Origin: Bacillota bacterium
GTDB lineage: Bacteria > Bacillota > UBA4882 > UBA8346
NCBI GenBank assembly: GCA_023426245.1
Contig: JAFABB010000039.1
Location: 122,587-186,586, forward strand
Direction: 5' to 3'
DNA length: 64,000 nucleotides
Under the pieces are notes generated by a model. The model was not told the DNA's origin. It saw nothing but the letters and a program-made list of their open reading frames with translations, and did not search any database. Positions 1-8,666 of this stretch are shown here, piece by piece (position 1 is the first letter of the stretch; each line of letters begins with the position of its first letter). The translations under genes were made by a program, and so were the position numbers.

Positions 1-1
1 C

Positions 2-631
2 AATGGTTATTTAATCGGAAAAGTTAAATTAGATTCTTTTATTACCACATTGGGGATGATGAGCATTGCCCGAGGTTGTTCCTATGTTTTGACGCAAGGC
101 TCTCCTTTATCGCTAGCAGGAATGTCACGTAGTTTTACTTTCCTTGGCAGTGGGCAAATTTTTGGTTTGCCGATGATGGTGCTGTTTTTCTTAATATTGA
201 CTTTAATCATGGATTTCGCATTACGGCGTTCCGCGATATTCCGTCAAGTTTTTTATGTAGGGAGTAATGAAAAAGCGGCTGTTCTTTCCGGTATGAATGT
301 TACCAAAATCAAAATGGGAGTTTTCTTACTAACAGCCTTTTTGGCATCGATTGCGGGGATTTTAACAGCCTCTCGTTTTACGGTAGCACAACCCAATGCC
401 GGTACGGGTACGGAATTAAGAGCTATAGCCGCTTGTGTAATCGGGGGTGCGAGTTTAAACGGCGGAGAAGGAACGGTTTTAGGGGCCGTACTTGGAGTTA
501 TATTGTTGGCTTTTGTCAATAATGCTTTGATTTTACTCAATGTTTCGGTATATTGGCAGGATCTGATCACAGGGATCGTATTAATTACAGCCGTCTTAAT
601 TGATTTTATCACCCATCGTACGTCAAAATAG
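2..631 (+). CDS. Sugar ABC transporter permease, RbsC family (5' end outside window)
   Basis: The reading frame is open from base 2, so the N-terminus lies outside the window; about 209 residues are visible. The protein is very hydrophobic, with several membrane segments. It carries the RbsC/BPD_transp_2 pattern: a Tyr-Val-Gly-Ser-Asn-Glu-Lys-Ala-Ala cytoplasmic loop, followed by a Gly/Ala-rich stretch (IAACVIGGASLNGGEGTVLG) typical of ribose-type permeases. It would form the inner-membrane channel of a pentose or other monosaccharide importer. A periplasmic binding protein gene follows 66 bases downstream on the same strand, as expected for an operon. The family assignment is firm; the sugar transported is not known. 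Confidence 0.92.
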   Translation, partial: NGYLIGKVKLDSFITTLGMMSIARGCSYVLTQGSPLSLAGMSRSFTFLGSGQIFGLPMMVLFFLILTLIMDFALRRSAIFRQVFYVGSNEKAAVLSGMNVTKIKMGVFLLTAFLASIAGILTASRFTVAQPNAGTGTELRAIAACVIGGASLNGGEGTVLGAVLGVILLAFVNNALILLNVSVYWQDLITGIVLITAVLIDFITHRTSK

Positions 632-697
632 TTCAACGGAGGAAAGGTTAATTGCCCAATCGGTCATTGTTATTATAGAAAGATAAGAGGGGAAGAA

Positions 698-1678
698 ATG
701 AAAAAAAGTATTATTGTAGTTTCTTGTTTGTTTCTTCTTTCGGCAGTAACTGCTTTTGCCGTCACGAAAAATGTATTTATGGGAAGTCCCAAAGAAGAAT
801 ATTACATGGTTACTTTTGTATCGGGCATTGAATACTGGAAAGGCTGTTTCAAAGGGATGCAAGATGCTGCCAATTTACTGGGCGTGAAGGCCATCTATAC
901 CGGTGCGCCCCAAGATGGTGTAACCCAGGAAGCAACCGTATTGGAACAGGTCATAGCGAAAAAACCGGCCGGAATTGCGATTACCTGTGCGAATGCAGAT
1001 GGATTAAAGGACCCTATCAATAAGGCGATTGCTGCAGGAATTCCAGTGGTAACTTTCGACTCTGATTCTCAAGCCAGCAACCGCTATTGCTATCTTGGAA
1101 CCAGTAATTCCAATGCCGGGGCAACGGCAGCCCGCTATCTGGGTAAATTACTTGGTGGTAAAGGGGAGGTAGCCATTACTACGGTTCTTGGACAGCCTAA
1201 TCACGAAAAAAGGAAGGCCGGTTTTATTGAGACCTTAGCCATGGAGTACCCCGAAATGAAGGTTGTGGCTATCGGTAATGACAATAATGATCAGACGAGG
1301 GCAGCCACGATGATCGCATGGTTTTTACAGGCGCATCCCAATTTAAAAGGGGTTTTTTGCACGGACGCTTTGGGGGGAGTAGGCGCGGCCACTGCGATCC
1401 GTGAGGCTCACCAGAGTGGTAAAGTGAAAATAGTAAGTTTCGATACGGATAAAGGAACTTTGGATTTGATTAAACAAGGTGCAATCAGTGCTACAATTGC
1501 CCAAGGGACCTGGAATATGGGTTATTGGTCACAGATGTTTTTATATCAAATAGCTCATAACCTGGTAAAACCTGTTAAGGGTTGGCAGGCGAAAGATATT
1601 AACCCTTTACCGGACTCGGTAGATACGGGCATCACTGTGGTGACGAAGACCAATGTGGATGCGTTTTATTCCAGATAA
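698..1678 (+). CDS. Periplasmic sugar-binding protein, RbsB/Peripla_BP_4 type
   Basis: The 326-residue protein starts with a clear signal peptide (Lys-Lys, then a hydrophobic core, probable cleavage after AFA near residue 21). The rest has the two-lobed ribose-binding-protein layout, including the segments GVKAIYTGAPQDG, PAGIAITCANADGL, GIPVVTFDSDSQ and VKIVSFDTDKGTLDLIKQG. It would capture a monosaccharide outside the inner membrane and deliver it to the permease encoded just upstream. A ribosome binding site (AGAGGGGAAG) precedes the ATG. The ATP-binding gene is not in the window and is probably upstream of it. The specific sugar cannot be read from sequence. Confidence 0.93.
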   Translation: MKKSIIVVSCLFLLSAVTAFAVTKNVFMGSPKEEYYMVTFVSGIEYWKGCFKGMQDAANLLGVKAIYTGAPQDGVTQEATVLEQVIAKKPAGIAITCANADGLKDPINKAIAAGIPVVTFDSDSQASNRYCYLGTSNSNAGATAARYLGKLLGGKGEVAITTVLGQPNHEKRKAGFIETLAMEYPEMKVVAIGNDNNDQTRAATMIAWFLQAHPNLKGVFCTDALGGVGAATAIREAHQSGKVKIVSFDTDKGTLDLIKQGAISATIAQGTWNMGYWSQMFLYQIAHNLVKPVKGWQAKDINPLPDSVDTGITVVTKTNVDAFYSR

Positions 1679-1726
1679 GAGTCAAAATATACAAATAATA
1701 AATTTGTCTTGGGCTATATAGTTCAT

Positions 1727-3004
1727 TTAGTAGGCTTTTAAAGCAGCAATTTGTTCTCTGGTCGGTTGTTTTTCCCACAATGAAATCTCTATCTTGGGAT
1801 TTTGTTGCCATTGATTTGGATCATGATTAGCATGTTTAGAGATTTCACTTCCCAAAAGGAAGATCGTTATTTTCTCAGTAATGTCATTGGCTACCAGAAA
1901 TTGGCGGATCGTTTCCGTCCGTTTTTGGGTTAGTTTGAGATTAGTGGCCTTATTGCCTCGCTGGTCCGCATAACCGCAAATTGCAATAAGGAAACCGGGA
2001 TTGTTCTTTATCAGCATTAAGTTATTTTCCAAACTGGGTAATTCGGAATCACGGATGGTGAATTTGTTGGCATCAAAGAAAATGGGTCTTAACTTTGGAT
2101 TGATTTCCGAAAGGGACTTGAGTGAACTTTTGGGGTTTGAAGCGATATTTGTAACTCCGGCAGTAGGCACTTCATTCGGAGTCGTTGCTGGTGGTGCTGG
2201 TTTGGAAGGCTGATTAACTGTCGGTCCCGGAGTAGGGGCGATTGGTGAAGGTGTCTCAGGCTCTGCGGGTTTAATCTCAGGAAGGGTTGTCTTTTTTTGA
2301 GCTGGTTTTAATTTTCTGATCATTAGCTGCTCGGGCTCGGTCTTTTTAATACTAAAGCAATCCTTAAGAGAAGCCGTTTTTCCATCGACGTTTGTGACGA
2401 TTAATGTGAATGCTCCAATAGGTTGACCCTTCAAATCAAATTCACAGTTGATTTGAGTATCCGCAAGAAGTTTAAGTTTAATCCCCTCAATACTTATCCC
2501 ATTAGGCCCAATCAGTTTTACCTTAATACCGTCTCTAAAATAGGCGCCACGAATTTTGGTTTGAATCAAGGAAGCATTTTTAAAATCAATGACTTGAGGA
2601 AAAACTGAATTGATTTCAGGAGCTGCAAAATCAACAACAACAGCATCATATAATGTTGTTGAATGCTCCTTTTCACTATAAATCGAGTGATTTGTGACAA
2701 CAAGATTCCAATTGCCAATCGGCTGGTCAAGTAAGTCAAAGGTACAAGAAATTTTGTTTTTAGCGATTACAAGATCGGTAGCATTAATTTCAGGTACCCC
2801 TTCCTTGGTTAGTTTGACAGTCGCCCCATAATTAAAACGTTTACCGGTAATTTTTAGATGAACCGGGCCGCTGTTAAAGACCTTTTTTACCGAAAGAGAA
2901 CCAATCACAGGCATGTTCCAATCAAGGATAATAGCACTCGCTGTGAAGAGCGGGTTACATAGGAACGATAAAAATATGGCCAGCAAAAATAAATACTTCT
3001 TCAA
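1727..3004 (-). CDS. OmpA-like domain protein with IPT/TIG-like repeats
   Basis: The 425-residue protein has a signal peptide (MKKYLFLLAIFLSFLC, cleavage near residue 24). Two Ig-like/TIG-like domains follow, at about residues 35-125 and 135-220, both containing an 'F..G..VKL' and 'PIG...L.VTN' pattern. A Pro-rich linker spans roughly 235-285. An OmpA-like peptidoglycan-binding domain follows from about 305 to 415, with ICGYADQRG and LTQKRTETIRQFL motifs. OmpA domains bind peptidoglycan and usually tether it to an outer membrane, which supports a diderm envelope. The gene is convergent with the sugar-binding protein gene. Its binding partner and the role of the Ig domains are unknown. Confidence 0.85.
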   Translation of the reverse strand: MKKYLFLLAIFLSFLCNPLFTASAIILDWNMPVIGSLSVKKVFNSGPVHLKITGKRFNYGATVKLTKEGVPEINATDLVIAKNKISCTFDLLDQPIGNWNLVVTNHSIYSEKEHSTTLYDAVVVDFAAPEINSVFPQVIDFKNASLIQTKIRGAYFRDGIKVKLIGPNGISIEGIKLKLLADTQINCEFDLKGQPIGAFTLIVTNVDGKTASLKDCFSIKKTEPEQLMIRKLKPAQKKTTLPEIKPAEPETPSPIAPTPGPTVNQPSKPAPPATTPNEVPTAGVTNIASNPKSSLKSLSEINPKLRPIFFDANKFTIRDSELPSLENNLMLIKNNPGFLIAICGYADQRGNKATNLKLTQKRTETIRQFLVANDITEKITIFLLGSEISKHANHDPNQWQQNPKIEISLWEKQPTREQIAALKAY

Positions 3005-3130
3005 ATGAAACTCCTTTAAATTCGATCTAAAGGTTTGAGTAAAAGTTAAATGTACAGTAAATTCTATAAAGTAACATATCCATTATATAACATTTTTTAA
3101 GTAAAAAAAAAGTATTTCTCAAATAAACAA

Positions 3131-3907
3131 TTATCTTTTCCAAGTGTCGTTACGGTATCCAATTCTTAACGCTTCCAAAGCCATCGCCTCATTGGGTGGT
3201 ATATTTCCTAGATTGACATTGGGTCCAAAATCATTAATCAGTCTGGCTTGTTGACCTTTTAGAGGCGCCTCCCAGATTATTTTTTCCATAGGAAGCTCCG
3301 CGCTTAGTTTGGCCAATTTTTCATTGATAATAATCCCCTTGCTATCATAGATGCCGATTCCTTGACCGGATTCCCGGGCCTCGATAATTACCCATGAGGC
3401 GCCTGCGTTTAAATCTTGAAGAGCGGTTTGAATTAATATATTTTCATCCGGCTGTTTTGAGAGTTCTTTTTTACCAACTTCGGTAATGACGTGAAGCCCG
3501 CAAGATAGAGCATTATCAATGGCTGCAGTCCTTTGACTGGATGGAATTTCAATTGTGCCGTCGGAAATTTCAACCCACTTAAAACCCAGTTCGACGAGTT
3601 TATGAAAATAGGGTTCCGATGTCTTTTGCCATAAAGCAATTTCAAAAAAAGTTCCTCCAGGATATACAGGGACTTTGTATTTCATGGCGATTGAGATTTT
3701 TTTCTTAAGTGTTTCCGGTTTATAGAGGGCTGTGGTGCCAAAGGTTAATTTGATGAAATCAATGAAATCGGCATTCATTTCTAAGAAATCCTGAGTGCTA
3801 CCGACTGACAAACCTTTGTCAATGATCATGGTAATTCCCTGTATACGAGGTTTCCTAAGCCTTCCTTGGACAGGCGCTTCTAGAATGTCTTGCCATAAAT
3901 CTTTCAT
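3131..3907 (-). CDS. comA: Phosphosulfolactate synthase (ComA family)
   Basis: The 258-residue protein matches the ComA family along its length, beginning with a Lys-Pro-Arg followed by GITMIIDKGLS. Further motifs are IDFIKLTFGTTALY, VPVYPGGTFFE, GFKWVEISDGTIEIP and WVIIEARESGQGIGIYD. ComA adds sulfite to phosphoenolpyruvate to make (R)-2-phospho-3-sulfolactate; in methanogens this is the first step of coenzyme M synthesis. Many non-methanogenic bacteria carry a homologue (YitD in Bacillus), where sulfolactate may be the product. No comB or comC gene is adjacent, so the product's fate here is open. The 258-residue length is normal for the family. Confidence 0.88.
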   Translation of the reverse strand: MKDLWQDILEAPVQGRLRKPRIQGITMIIDKGLSVGSTQDFLEMNADFIDFIKLTFGTTALYKPETLKKKISIAMKYKVPVYPGGTFFEIALWQKTSEPYFHKLVELGFKWVEISDGTIEIPSSQRTAAIDNALSCGLHVITEVGKKELSKQPDENILIQTALQDLNAGASWVIIEARESGQGIGIYDSKGIIINEKLAKLSAELPMEKIIWEAPLKGQQARLINDFGPNVNLGNIPPNEAMALEALRIGYRNDTWKR

Positions 3908-4009
3908 ATCATCACTCCCGTAATATCATATGACTTTAACCCACATTTTGTTGCAGTTCAGACATGTTTGACGAAAAATTGGAATAAAAATGAATTGGGA
4001 GTGAAGCCG

Positions 4010-4468
4010 ATGTTCCAAGATAATCTATTGTTAATCATCATTTTGGCCCTTGGTTTGGTTTTTAATAACAATTTAGTGGCGGCGAGTGCAGGTAGTTTGC
4101 TTGTCTTGAAGTTTATCAAGTTAAGAACGATACTCTTTTTATTGGAACGTCGGGCTGTCGATATTGGATTGTTATTTTTATTAGTGGCAGTCTTGACTCC
4201 ATTTGCTCTTGACAAGGTAAAGGTGGTGGATATCTGGAAGACCTTTCAGAGTATACAAGGAATTTCCGCCGTTATTGGAGGAATAGCAGCTGCATATCTA
4301 TGCGGACAGGGAATGGTATTATTGCAAATACGACCGGAAATTGTCGTTGGTTTAGTCGTAGGAACCATCATTGGAGTTTCGTTATTAAAAGGTATTCCAG
4401 TTGGGCCATTAGCTGCTGCAGGAGTGACAGCAATTATTTTAAATTTATTAGGATTGGGAAAGAAATAA
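4010..4468 (+). CDS. DUF441/UPF0756 integral membrane protein
   Basis: The start is placed at the ATG at 4010 because it follows a purine-rich GGGAG about eight bases upstream and gives the usual ~150-residue length; an upstream start at 3968 is possible in frame. The protein is almost entirely hydrophobic, with four or five membrane segments. It contains the family pattern FIKLRTILFLLERRAVDIG and GIPVGPLAAAG near the C-terminus. Homologues (YtwI in Bacillus) are common in Firmicutes but have no assigned function. The next gene starts 85 bases downstream on the same strand and also encodes a small membrane protein. Confidence 0.85.
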   Translation: MFQDNLLLIIILALGLVFNNNLVAASAGSLLVLKFIKLRTILFLLERRAVDIGLLFLLVAVLTPFALDKVKVVDIWKTFQSIQGISAVIGGIAAAYLCGQGMVLLQIRPEIVVGLVVGTIIGVSLLKGIPVGPLAAAGVTAIILNLLGLGKK

Positions 4469-4553
4469 GTTTTCGTGTGTACATATGCAGATGTACTTAG
4501 TTTATCCAGGGATGGAAGGTGTAAAATCCGATAAGAGTGAAAGGAGTTGGCTC

Positions 4554-4817
4554 ATGGATCAAGTGACACTAAACAGTATGGCGGCTGTTCGAGTAATTTC
4601 CGGTCTATTAGAGATTATTGTGGCCTTTTTATTTTTAAAAGGAGGGCGGGTTGAAGGTGCCCTCCGGATGAATGCGTTTTTGGGACTTATTGGTCCTTTG
4701 GTTTTTCTTTTGGTTAGTATACTCGGTGTTGTAGCAATTGCCGTAAAAGTTTCATGGCCTAAAATGGTCATTATTTGTCTGGGAATTATCCTGGTTTTAA
4801 TCGGCACCAAAAATTAG
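4554..4817 (+). CDS. YqhV-like small membrane protein (DUF2619)
   Basis: The start chosen is the ATG at 4554, preceded by a strong AAGGAG ribosome binding site at 4541-4546. This gives an 87-residue protein; a longer reading frame from 4485 lacks such a site. The sequence has three hydrophobic helices and the motif MAAVRVISGLLEIIVAFLF. The final helix ends in ICLGIILVLIGTKN. It resembles Bacillus YqhV, a sporulation-associated membrane protein of unknown function. Family assignment rests on recognition of the first helix and overall size. Confidence 0.78.
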   Translation: MDQVTLNSMAAVRVISGLLEIIVAFLFLKGGRVEGALRMNAFLGLIGPLVFLLVSILGVVAIAVKVSWPKMVIICLGIILVLIGTKN

Positions 4818-4884
4818 CCGGGATAAACCAAACTCCGGTTCAATCATGCTTTGATTTTAGTTGTGCGGCCTTCAGATATTCATT

Positions 4885-6063
4885 TTAAAATTGAAGAATC
4901 CAATTGACAAAAAGTTGACGATAAACATCATTTGGATAGGATTTTAGATCCAATCCGGTTTCCAACCGGTTAACGGGGGAAAAATTCTTAACCAGGGAGC
5001 TTTTCCAACGGTAATTAAAGTCCGACTGCTGATAATTGGTAACGGGTGTTAGCATAATCATCCGGTTTTCCAGGGAGTATCCCTTTTTCATTCCATGAAT
5101 CCAATAGAATTCAATCCCTTGAGAATTGGGAATAAACCATTCTCTTTTTTCCCCGGAGGAATGAGCCAAAGAGGAATAAAGAGGCATAAATTTAGATCCG
5201 AGATAGCCGGCTTTTATTTGGAAAAAGTTTTTTGAATTCAATTGTTGAGCATAACTAACGAGTATCCCGGGAGTATTACTAATTTTATAATCCGGAAATT
5301 TTTCCGAGCTAAAGGAATATAAGCCAAATTCCGTAGCAAATTTACTATCAGACTGCATTTTTGCGAAATCGATACTAAAATCGGTTTCGCCGGATAAACC
5401 GGGTACAAGGTTGATTCCGGTAACTGTATTTTGCCCCGACCATCCGATTCTGCCTGCGATATAATCTTGAGTATTGGTTACTTGATTGGTCCCTGCTTTA
5501 TATTCGGTATTTACACGGGTATAAACCCCAATAACATGAAACCGTTTAAAATCTTTCTGTAATGCAATCCCCTCGACCGGATTGGCATAAAAATCGGACA
5601 TCATGCCGATGGGTCCCAATGAAAACTGAAAGCGCCCCAAATAGTCAATACTGCTTGGATTGGATAATTTCAAAAATGCTTGATCTACTTGAAAGGGAAG
5701 AGTCATCGGAGAAGTGTCTGAATTTGCATCTCCATATTTTAGACCCCATCCCCCTAACTGTGAAACTTTCAGCGATAACTGCAAAGTCGGATCAATATAG
5801 GCATCAAGAGCAATATTTAATTGTTGGTTGAAGTCAGGAGCCGTTAAGGCTGTATTTGATTCATTTATTTTTGAAGTTGTATCCAGTTCAAACCCGCCAC
5901 CAATTTGAAAACGGCCCCAGGTTGAATCCAACGATGCCACTCGGTTGGAAAGTTCGTTAATTTTGCGGTCTGTGGTTGATAAGCCGGGTTGACCCATTAC
6001 AGGATAAGTAATCACCAAGATTATTAAACCGAGGCTCAAAATCAGGGTCGGAAATTTCTTCAT
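4885..6063 (-). CDS. Outer-membrane beta-barrel (porin-like) protein
   Basis: The start at 6063 is set by a GGAGG ribosome binding site six bases upstream. The 392-residue protein has a signal peptide (MKKFPTLILSLGLIILVITY, cleavage after VMG). A short coiled-coil-like helix follows (RKINELSNRVASLDSTW), and the remainder is predicted to be amphipathic beta strands rich in Tyr, Phe, Gly and Asn. The chain ends in WILQF; a terminal Phe is typical of proteins assembled by the BAM machinery. The coil plus barrel arrangement resembles porins of diderm Firmicutes. No substrate can be assigned. Confidence 0.78.
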   Translation of the reverse strand: MKKFPTLILSLGLIILVITYPVMGQPGLSTTDRKINELSNRVASLDSTWGRFQIGGGFELDTTSKINESNTALTAPDFNQQLNIALDAYIDPTLQLSLKVSQLGGWGLKYGDANSDTSPMTLPFQVDQAFLKLSNPSSIDYLGRFQFSLGPIGMMSDFYANPVEGIALQKDFKRFHVIGVYTRVNTEYKAGTNQVTNTQDYIAGRIGWSGQNTVTGINLVPGLSGETDFSIDFAKMQSDSKFATEFGLYSFSSEKFPDYKISNTPGILVSYAQQLNSKNFFQIKAGYLGSKFMPLYSSLAHSSGEKREWFIPNSQGIEFYWIHGMKKGYSLENRMIMLTPVTNYQQSDFNYRWKSSLVKNFSPVNRLETGLDLKSYPNDVYRQLFVNWILQF

Positions 6064-6619
6064 AGTAACCTCCAAAGAGTGGTAGTAAGAAAGTATTCGC
6101 TACAAGTGGCAAATGAAGAATCATAAATAATCCGAAAAATAGTGGGAGTCCGGCGTTGACGGAAAATATTGAAAGGGATTAACAGTTATTGAATCCCAGT
6201 TCTTGCCCCTAATTTCTTTTTTATTTTGAGGAACACCTGCAAAAAAGTGGTTTAAATCAATCCCATCTTTGTCAAAAAAAAGAAATGAACGAAGTGTACA
6301 AACACGGCGAATTAAAACCTCGATCCGGTAAGTCGTAATTACGAGATTCTGAAAGTTACTTGCTGGATTTAGGTTAAAAAAATACCGGCACAAAGCCGGT
6401 ATTATTTGAGTGTTCAATTGTAAGACTACTTTCCCCTTTACTTGGGTCAGTTTCGGGTTTAGCAGCGGAGTTGCCAATTACTTAGTGCTAGAATAGCACA
6501 ATGAACCGGCGGATAAGACTGTAAACTTGGTCTAGAATCCAAAGATTGCCCTGCCTTTGGGTATCCTCTTCTTTGAAAACTAGCTTGATATAATGTATGC
6601 ATCAACAGTTTGAAATGTG
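6064..6619. other. Non-coding stretch with one terminator-like hairpin
   Basis: No convincing gene lies here. A weak 118-codon minus-strand frame (6121-6477) runs straight through a perfect hairpin and has biased, low-complexity content, so it is not called. A second small inverted repeat, GTGCTA/TAGCAC, lies at 6485-6499. Confidence 0.6.
6374..6403 (-). terminator. Rho-independent terminator-like hairpin, minus strand
   Basis: AATACCGGC and GCCGGTATT form a perfect 9-bp stem with a 5-nt loop at 6381-6403. On the minus strand it is followed by TTTTTTAACC. No recognised minus-strand gene ends just upstream of it, so it may terminate a small RNA. Confidence 0.6.
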
Positions 6620-6673
6620 AAAAGGGGCTGTGCTAAAAAGATTAAAAGAAAATCCTTTTAGACAGCCTCTTTT
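6620..6673 (-). terminator. Terminator-like inverted repeat downstream of the spore protein gene
   Basis: The arms at 6620-6631 and 6662-6673 (AAAAGGGGCTGT and ACAGCCTCTTTT) pair with one G-T wobble. They lie 10 bases after the stop of the SASP gene. The arm sequence AGAGGCTGTCT-AAAAG is shared with the element at 30485-30593, so this may be a short relic of the same repeat family acting as a terminator. Confidence 0.65.
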
Positions 6674-6683
6674 GGTTAGATGT

Positions 6684-6872
6684 CTAACCTTGCCGGGATA
6701 ACAGTTCTTCGGCTTTTTGAATCAGTCCACGTACAATTAGCCCGGCTTCGCGGGTGGTGATATTACCATAGTCGTAGTTACCGTTATCAACCTGAATGCG
6801 ATCTGCAAATCCTAATTCTTGTGCAATTTCGTATTTAACCCGGTCGGAAACGATGCTGCTGCGACGACTCAA
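6684..6872 (-). CDS. Small acid-soluble spore protein, alpha/beta type
   Basis: The 62-residue product carries the alpha/beta SASP signatures. These are an N-terminal helix ending in YEIAQELGFADRI and a C-terminal GNITTREAGLIVRGLIQKAE that matches the conserved TTREAG...V..I..AEE block. These proteins coat DNA in dormant spores and switch it to an A-like form, protecting it from UV. They are degraded by the GPR protease at germination. The gene stands alone with its own terminator, as usual for ssp genes, which are normally transcribed in the forespore by sigma G. It is the clearest sign in the window that the organism forms endospores. Confidence 0.93.
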   Translation of the reverse strand: MSRRSSIVSDRVKYEIAQELGFADRIQVDNGNYDYGNITTREAGLIVRGLIQKAEELLSRQG

Positions 6873-7152
6873 ACATTCACCCCCTCTGAGTTTAACCCTT
6901 CTATATCATAGCTGGATTAACTCGTTATTAGTATGAACCGGCGGGATCAAAATAAGCATGGATTTACAGTCAATTCATGGAGATGATAAAGGGCTTGAAT
7001 TTTTTAATCATTTCCATTTTTAGAAGTAGAAAAAGAATGAATGGCATCAATTGTTATTAGGAAAGATTAACAAATGGTGAGAATGATTGAATCAGGATAT
7101 GTAAATATTCATATTATAGGTTATTTATCGATGAAATTTTTTATAAATGTGT

Positions 7153-7158
7153 TATAAT
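7153..7158 (+). promoter_or_regulatory. Probable -10 box for murC
   Basis: A perfect TATAAT lies 39 bases before the murC ATG in an AT-rich region. The matching -35 box is weak, so this call rests on the -10 hexamer and position alone. Confidence 0.4.
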
Positions 7159-7196
7159 TGATGGGTACTAAATTTTGAGGGGAGCGCAATTTACCT

Positions 7197-8561
7197 ATGA
7201 AGCATCTCCATTTTGTGGGGATTGGCGGTGCCAGACTGAGCGGTTTGGCAAAATTGTATTTTGATCGGGGTTGTAAAATTTCCGGCTCGGACTCCCAGGA
7301 GTCAAGAGTAACCAGAAACATGGCACAGAAAGGAATAAAAATTTCTTACGGCCATAATGCCGAGAACATACATGGCGCGGATTTGGTGGTTTATACCAAT
7401 GCTGTCGGTCAAGACAATCCTGAAGTGTTAGAAGCCAAGCGTTTAGGCATTCCGTTAATCGAGGGTGCAGAGCTGCTTGGAAAATTAATGACTGAGGTTG
7501 GAAAAGGAATTGCCATCGCAGGGACGCATGGTAAGACCACTACCTCGGCGATGACGGCTTTAATCCTGGTAGAAGGCGGATTGGATCCTACAGTATTAAT
7601 TGGCGGCGAGTTGAGTCAGTTTCAAGGAAATCATCGCACCGGGAAGACTCCGTATATGGTTGTTGAAGCCTGTGAGTTTAAACGTTCATTTTTGAATTTA
7701 AAACCGACAATTGAGTTAATTACCAACATTGATTGGGATCACCCGGATTGTTTTCCTACACTGAATGATGTTGTAAGAACCTTTGAGGATTTTGTCAATT
7801 TGTTACCTCCGGACGGTGTTTTGGTGAGCTGGGGCGATGATTCGAATGCCTTTCGTCTTGGGAAGTCGTTTTCCGGGAAATATATTTCCTTTGGTTATCA
7901 AGATCATTTTGATTGGCAAATAAAAAATATACATTCGGTCCATCCGATCGGAGTTGCGGCTGAGCTTTATTATCACGGGAAGAGTCAAGGTGAACTTTGT
8001 TTAAAGGTGCCCGGCCGTCATAATCTGCAAAATGCTACCGGGGCCCTTGCATTAGCTGTGGAATTGGGAGTTGAGGTTGACTCGGCTCTGAAGACTTTAT
8101 CTGAATTCACAGGGGTTCAGCGCCGTTTTGAAATGAAAGGGGAATATCACGGAACGCTAATTGTAGATGATTATGCCCATCACCCCAGTGCGGTACGGAC
8201 TACATTAGCTGCAGCCCGGCAATTTTTTAAGGGCCGTATTTGGTGCGTTTTTCAGCCCCACCTATTTAGCAGAACCAAGTTTTTGCTTTCGGAGTTTGCC
8301 AGTTCTTTCGGAGATGCTGATATCTGTGTTTTAGCCGATATTTACCCGGCCCGTGAGATTGATCCCGGGGATATATCCAGTAAAGATTTGACCATCGCCA
8401 TACAAAAGTATCATCGTGACGTGCGCTATTTGGGAAGTTTTGAAAAGATTTTTGACCACCTTTGTCAGAATGTGGAGCCCGGCGATTTAGTGATTACAAT
8501 GGGAGCCGGAGATGTTTGGAAGGTTGGGGAAAGACTCGTTAAAGAAGAAATAAAAAATTAG
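7197..8561 (+). CDS. murC: UDP-N-acetylmuramate--L-alanine ligase (MurC)
   Basis: The 454-residue protein has the Mur ligase three-domain layout. The N-terminal Rossmann domain begins HFVGIGGARLSGLAKL. The ATP loop GTHGKTT is at about residues 109-115. The central domain includes TNIDWDHPDCF, and the C-terminal domain carries DDYAHHPSAV and ends with TMGAGDVWKVGE. MurC adds L-alanine to UDP-MurNAc, the first peptide step of peptidoglycan synthesis, in the cytoplasm. The central segment reads EACEFKRSF instead of the classical EADESDGSF, a variant seen in some clostridial MurC-like proteins. A GGGGAG ribosome binding site precedes the ATG. The gene is monocistronic, with a terminator directly after it. 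Confidence 0.88.
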   Translation: MKHLHFVGIGGARLSGLAKLYFDRGCKISGSDSQESRVTRNMAQKGIKISYGHNAENIHGADLVVYTNAVGQDNPEVLEAKRLGIPLIEGAELLGKLMTEVGKGIAIAGTHGKTTTSAMTALILVEGGLDPTVLIGGELSQFQGNHRTGKTPYMVVEACEFKRSFLNLKPTIELITNIDWDHPDCFPTLNDVVRTFEDFVNLLPPDGVLVSWGDDSNAFRLGKSFSGKYISFGYQDHFDWQIKNIHSVHPIGVAAELYYHGKSQGELCLKVPGRHNLQNATGALALAVELGVEVDSALKTLSEFTGVQRRFEMKGEYHGTLIVDDYAHHPSAVRTTLAAARQFFKGRIWCVFQPHLFSRTKFLLSEFASSFGDADICVLADIYPAREIDPGDISSKDLTIAIQKYHRDVRYLGSFEKIFDHLCQNVEPGDLVITMGAGDVWKVGERLVKEEIKN

Positions 8562-8614
8562 GGATTATCCGAAATAAATAAATTTTTCGATGAAAAGATT
8601 GGTTGCTAAATGAT

Positions 8615-8666
8615 GAAGTAAGAAATGGACTGTATAGAGTATCCAATTTCTTACTTCTTTTTTTTA
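8615..8666 (+). terminator. Terminator after murC
   Basis: A perfect 12-bp stem, GAAGTAAGAAAT at 8615-8626 and its complement at 8646-8657, is followed by a run of nine T. It overlaps the end of the convergent gene by three bases. Confidence 0.85.

Noticed and set aside
6121..6477. 118-codon minus-strand frame
   Set aside because: It runs through a perfect terminator-like hairpin, has no ribosome binding site and shows no recognisable domain.
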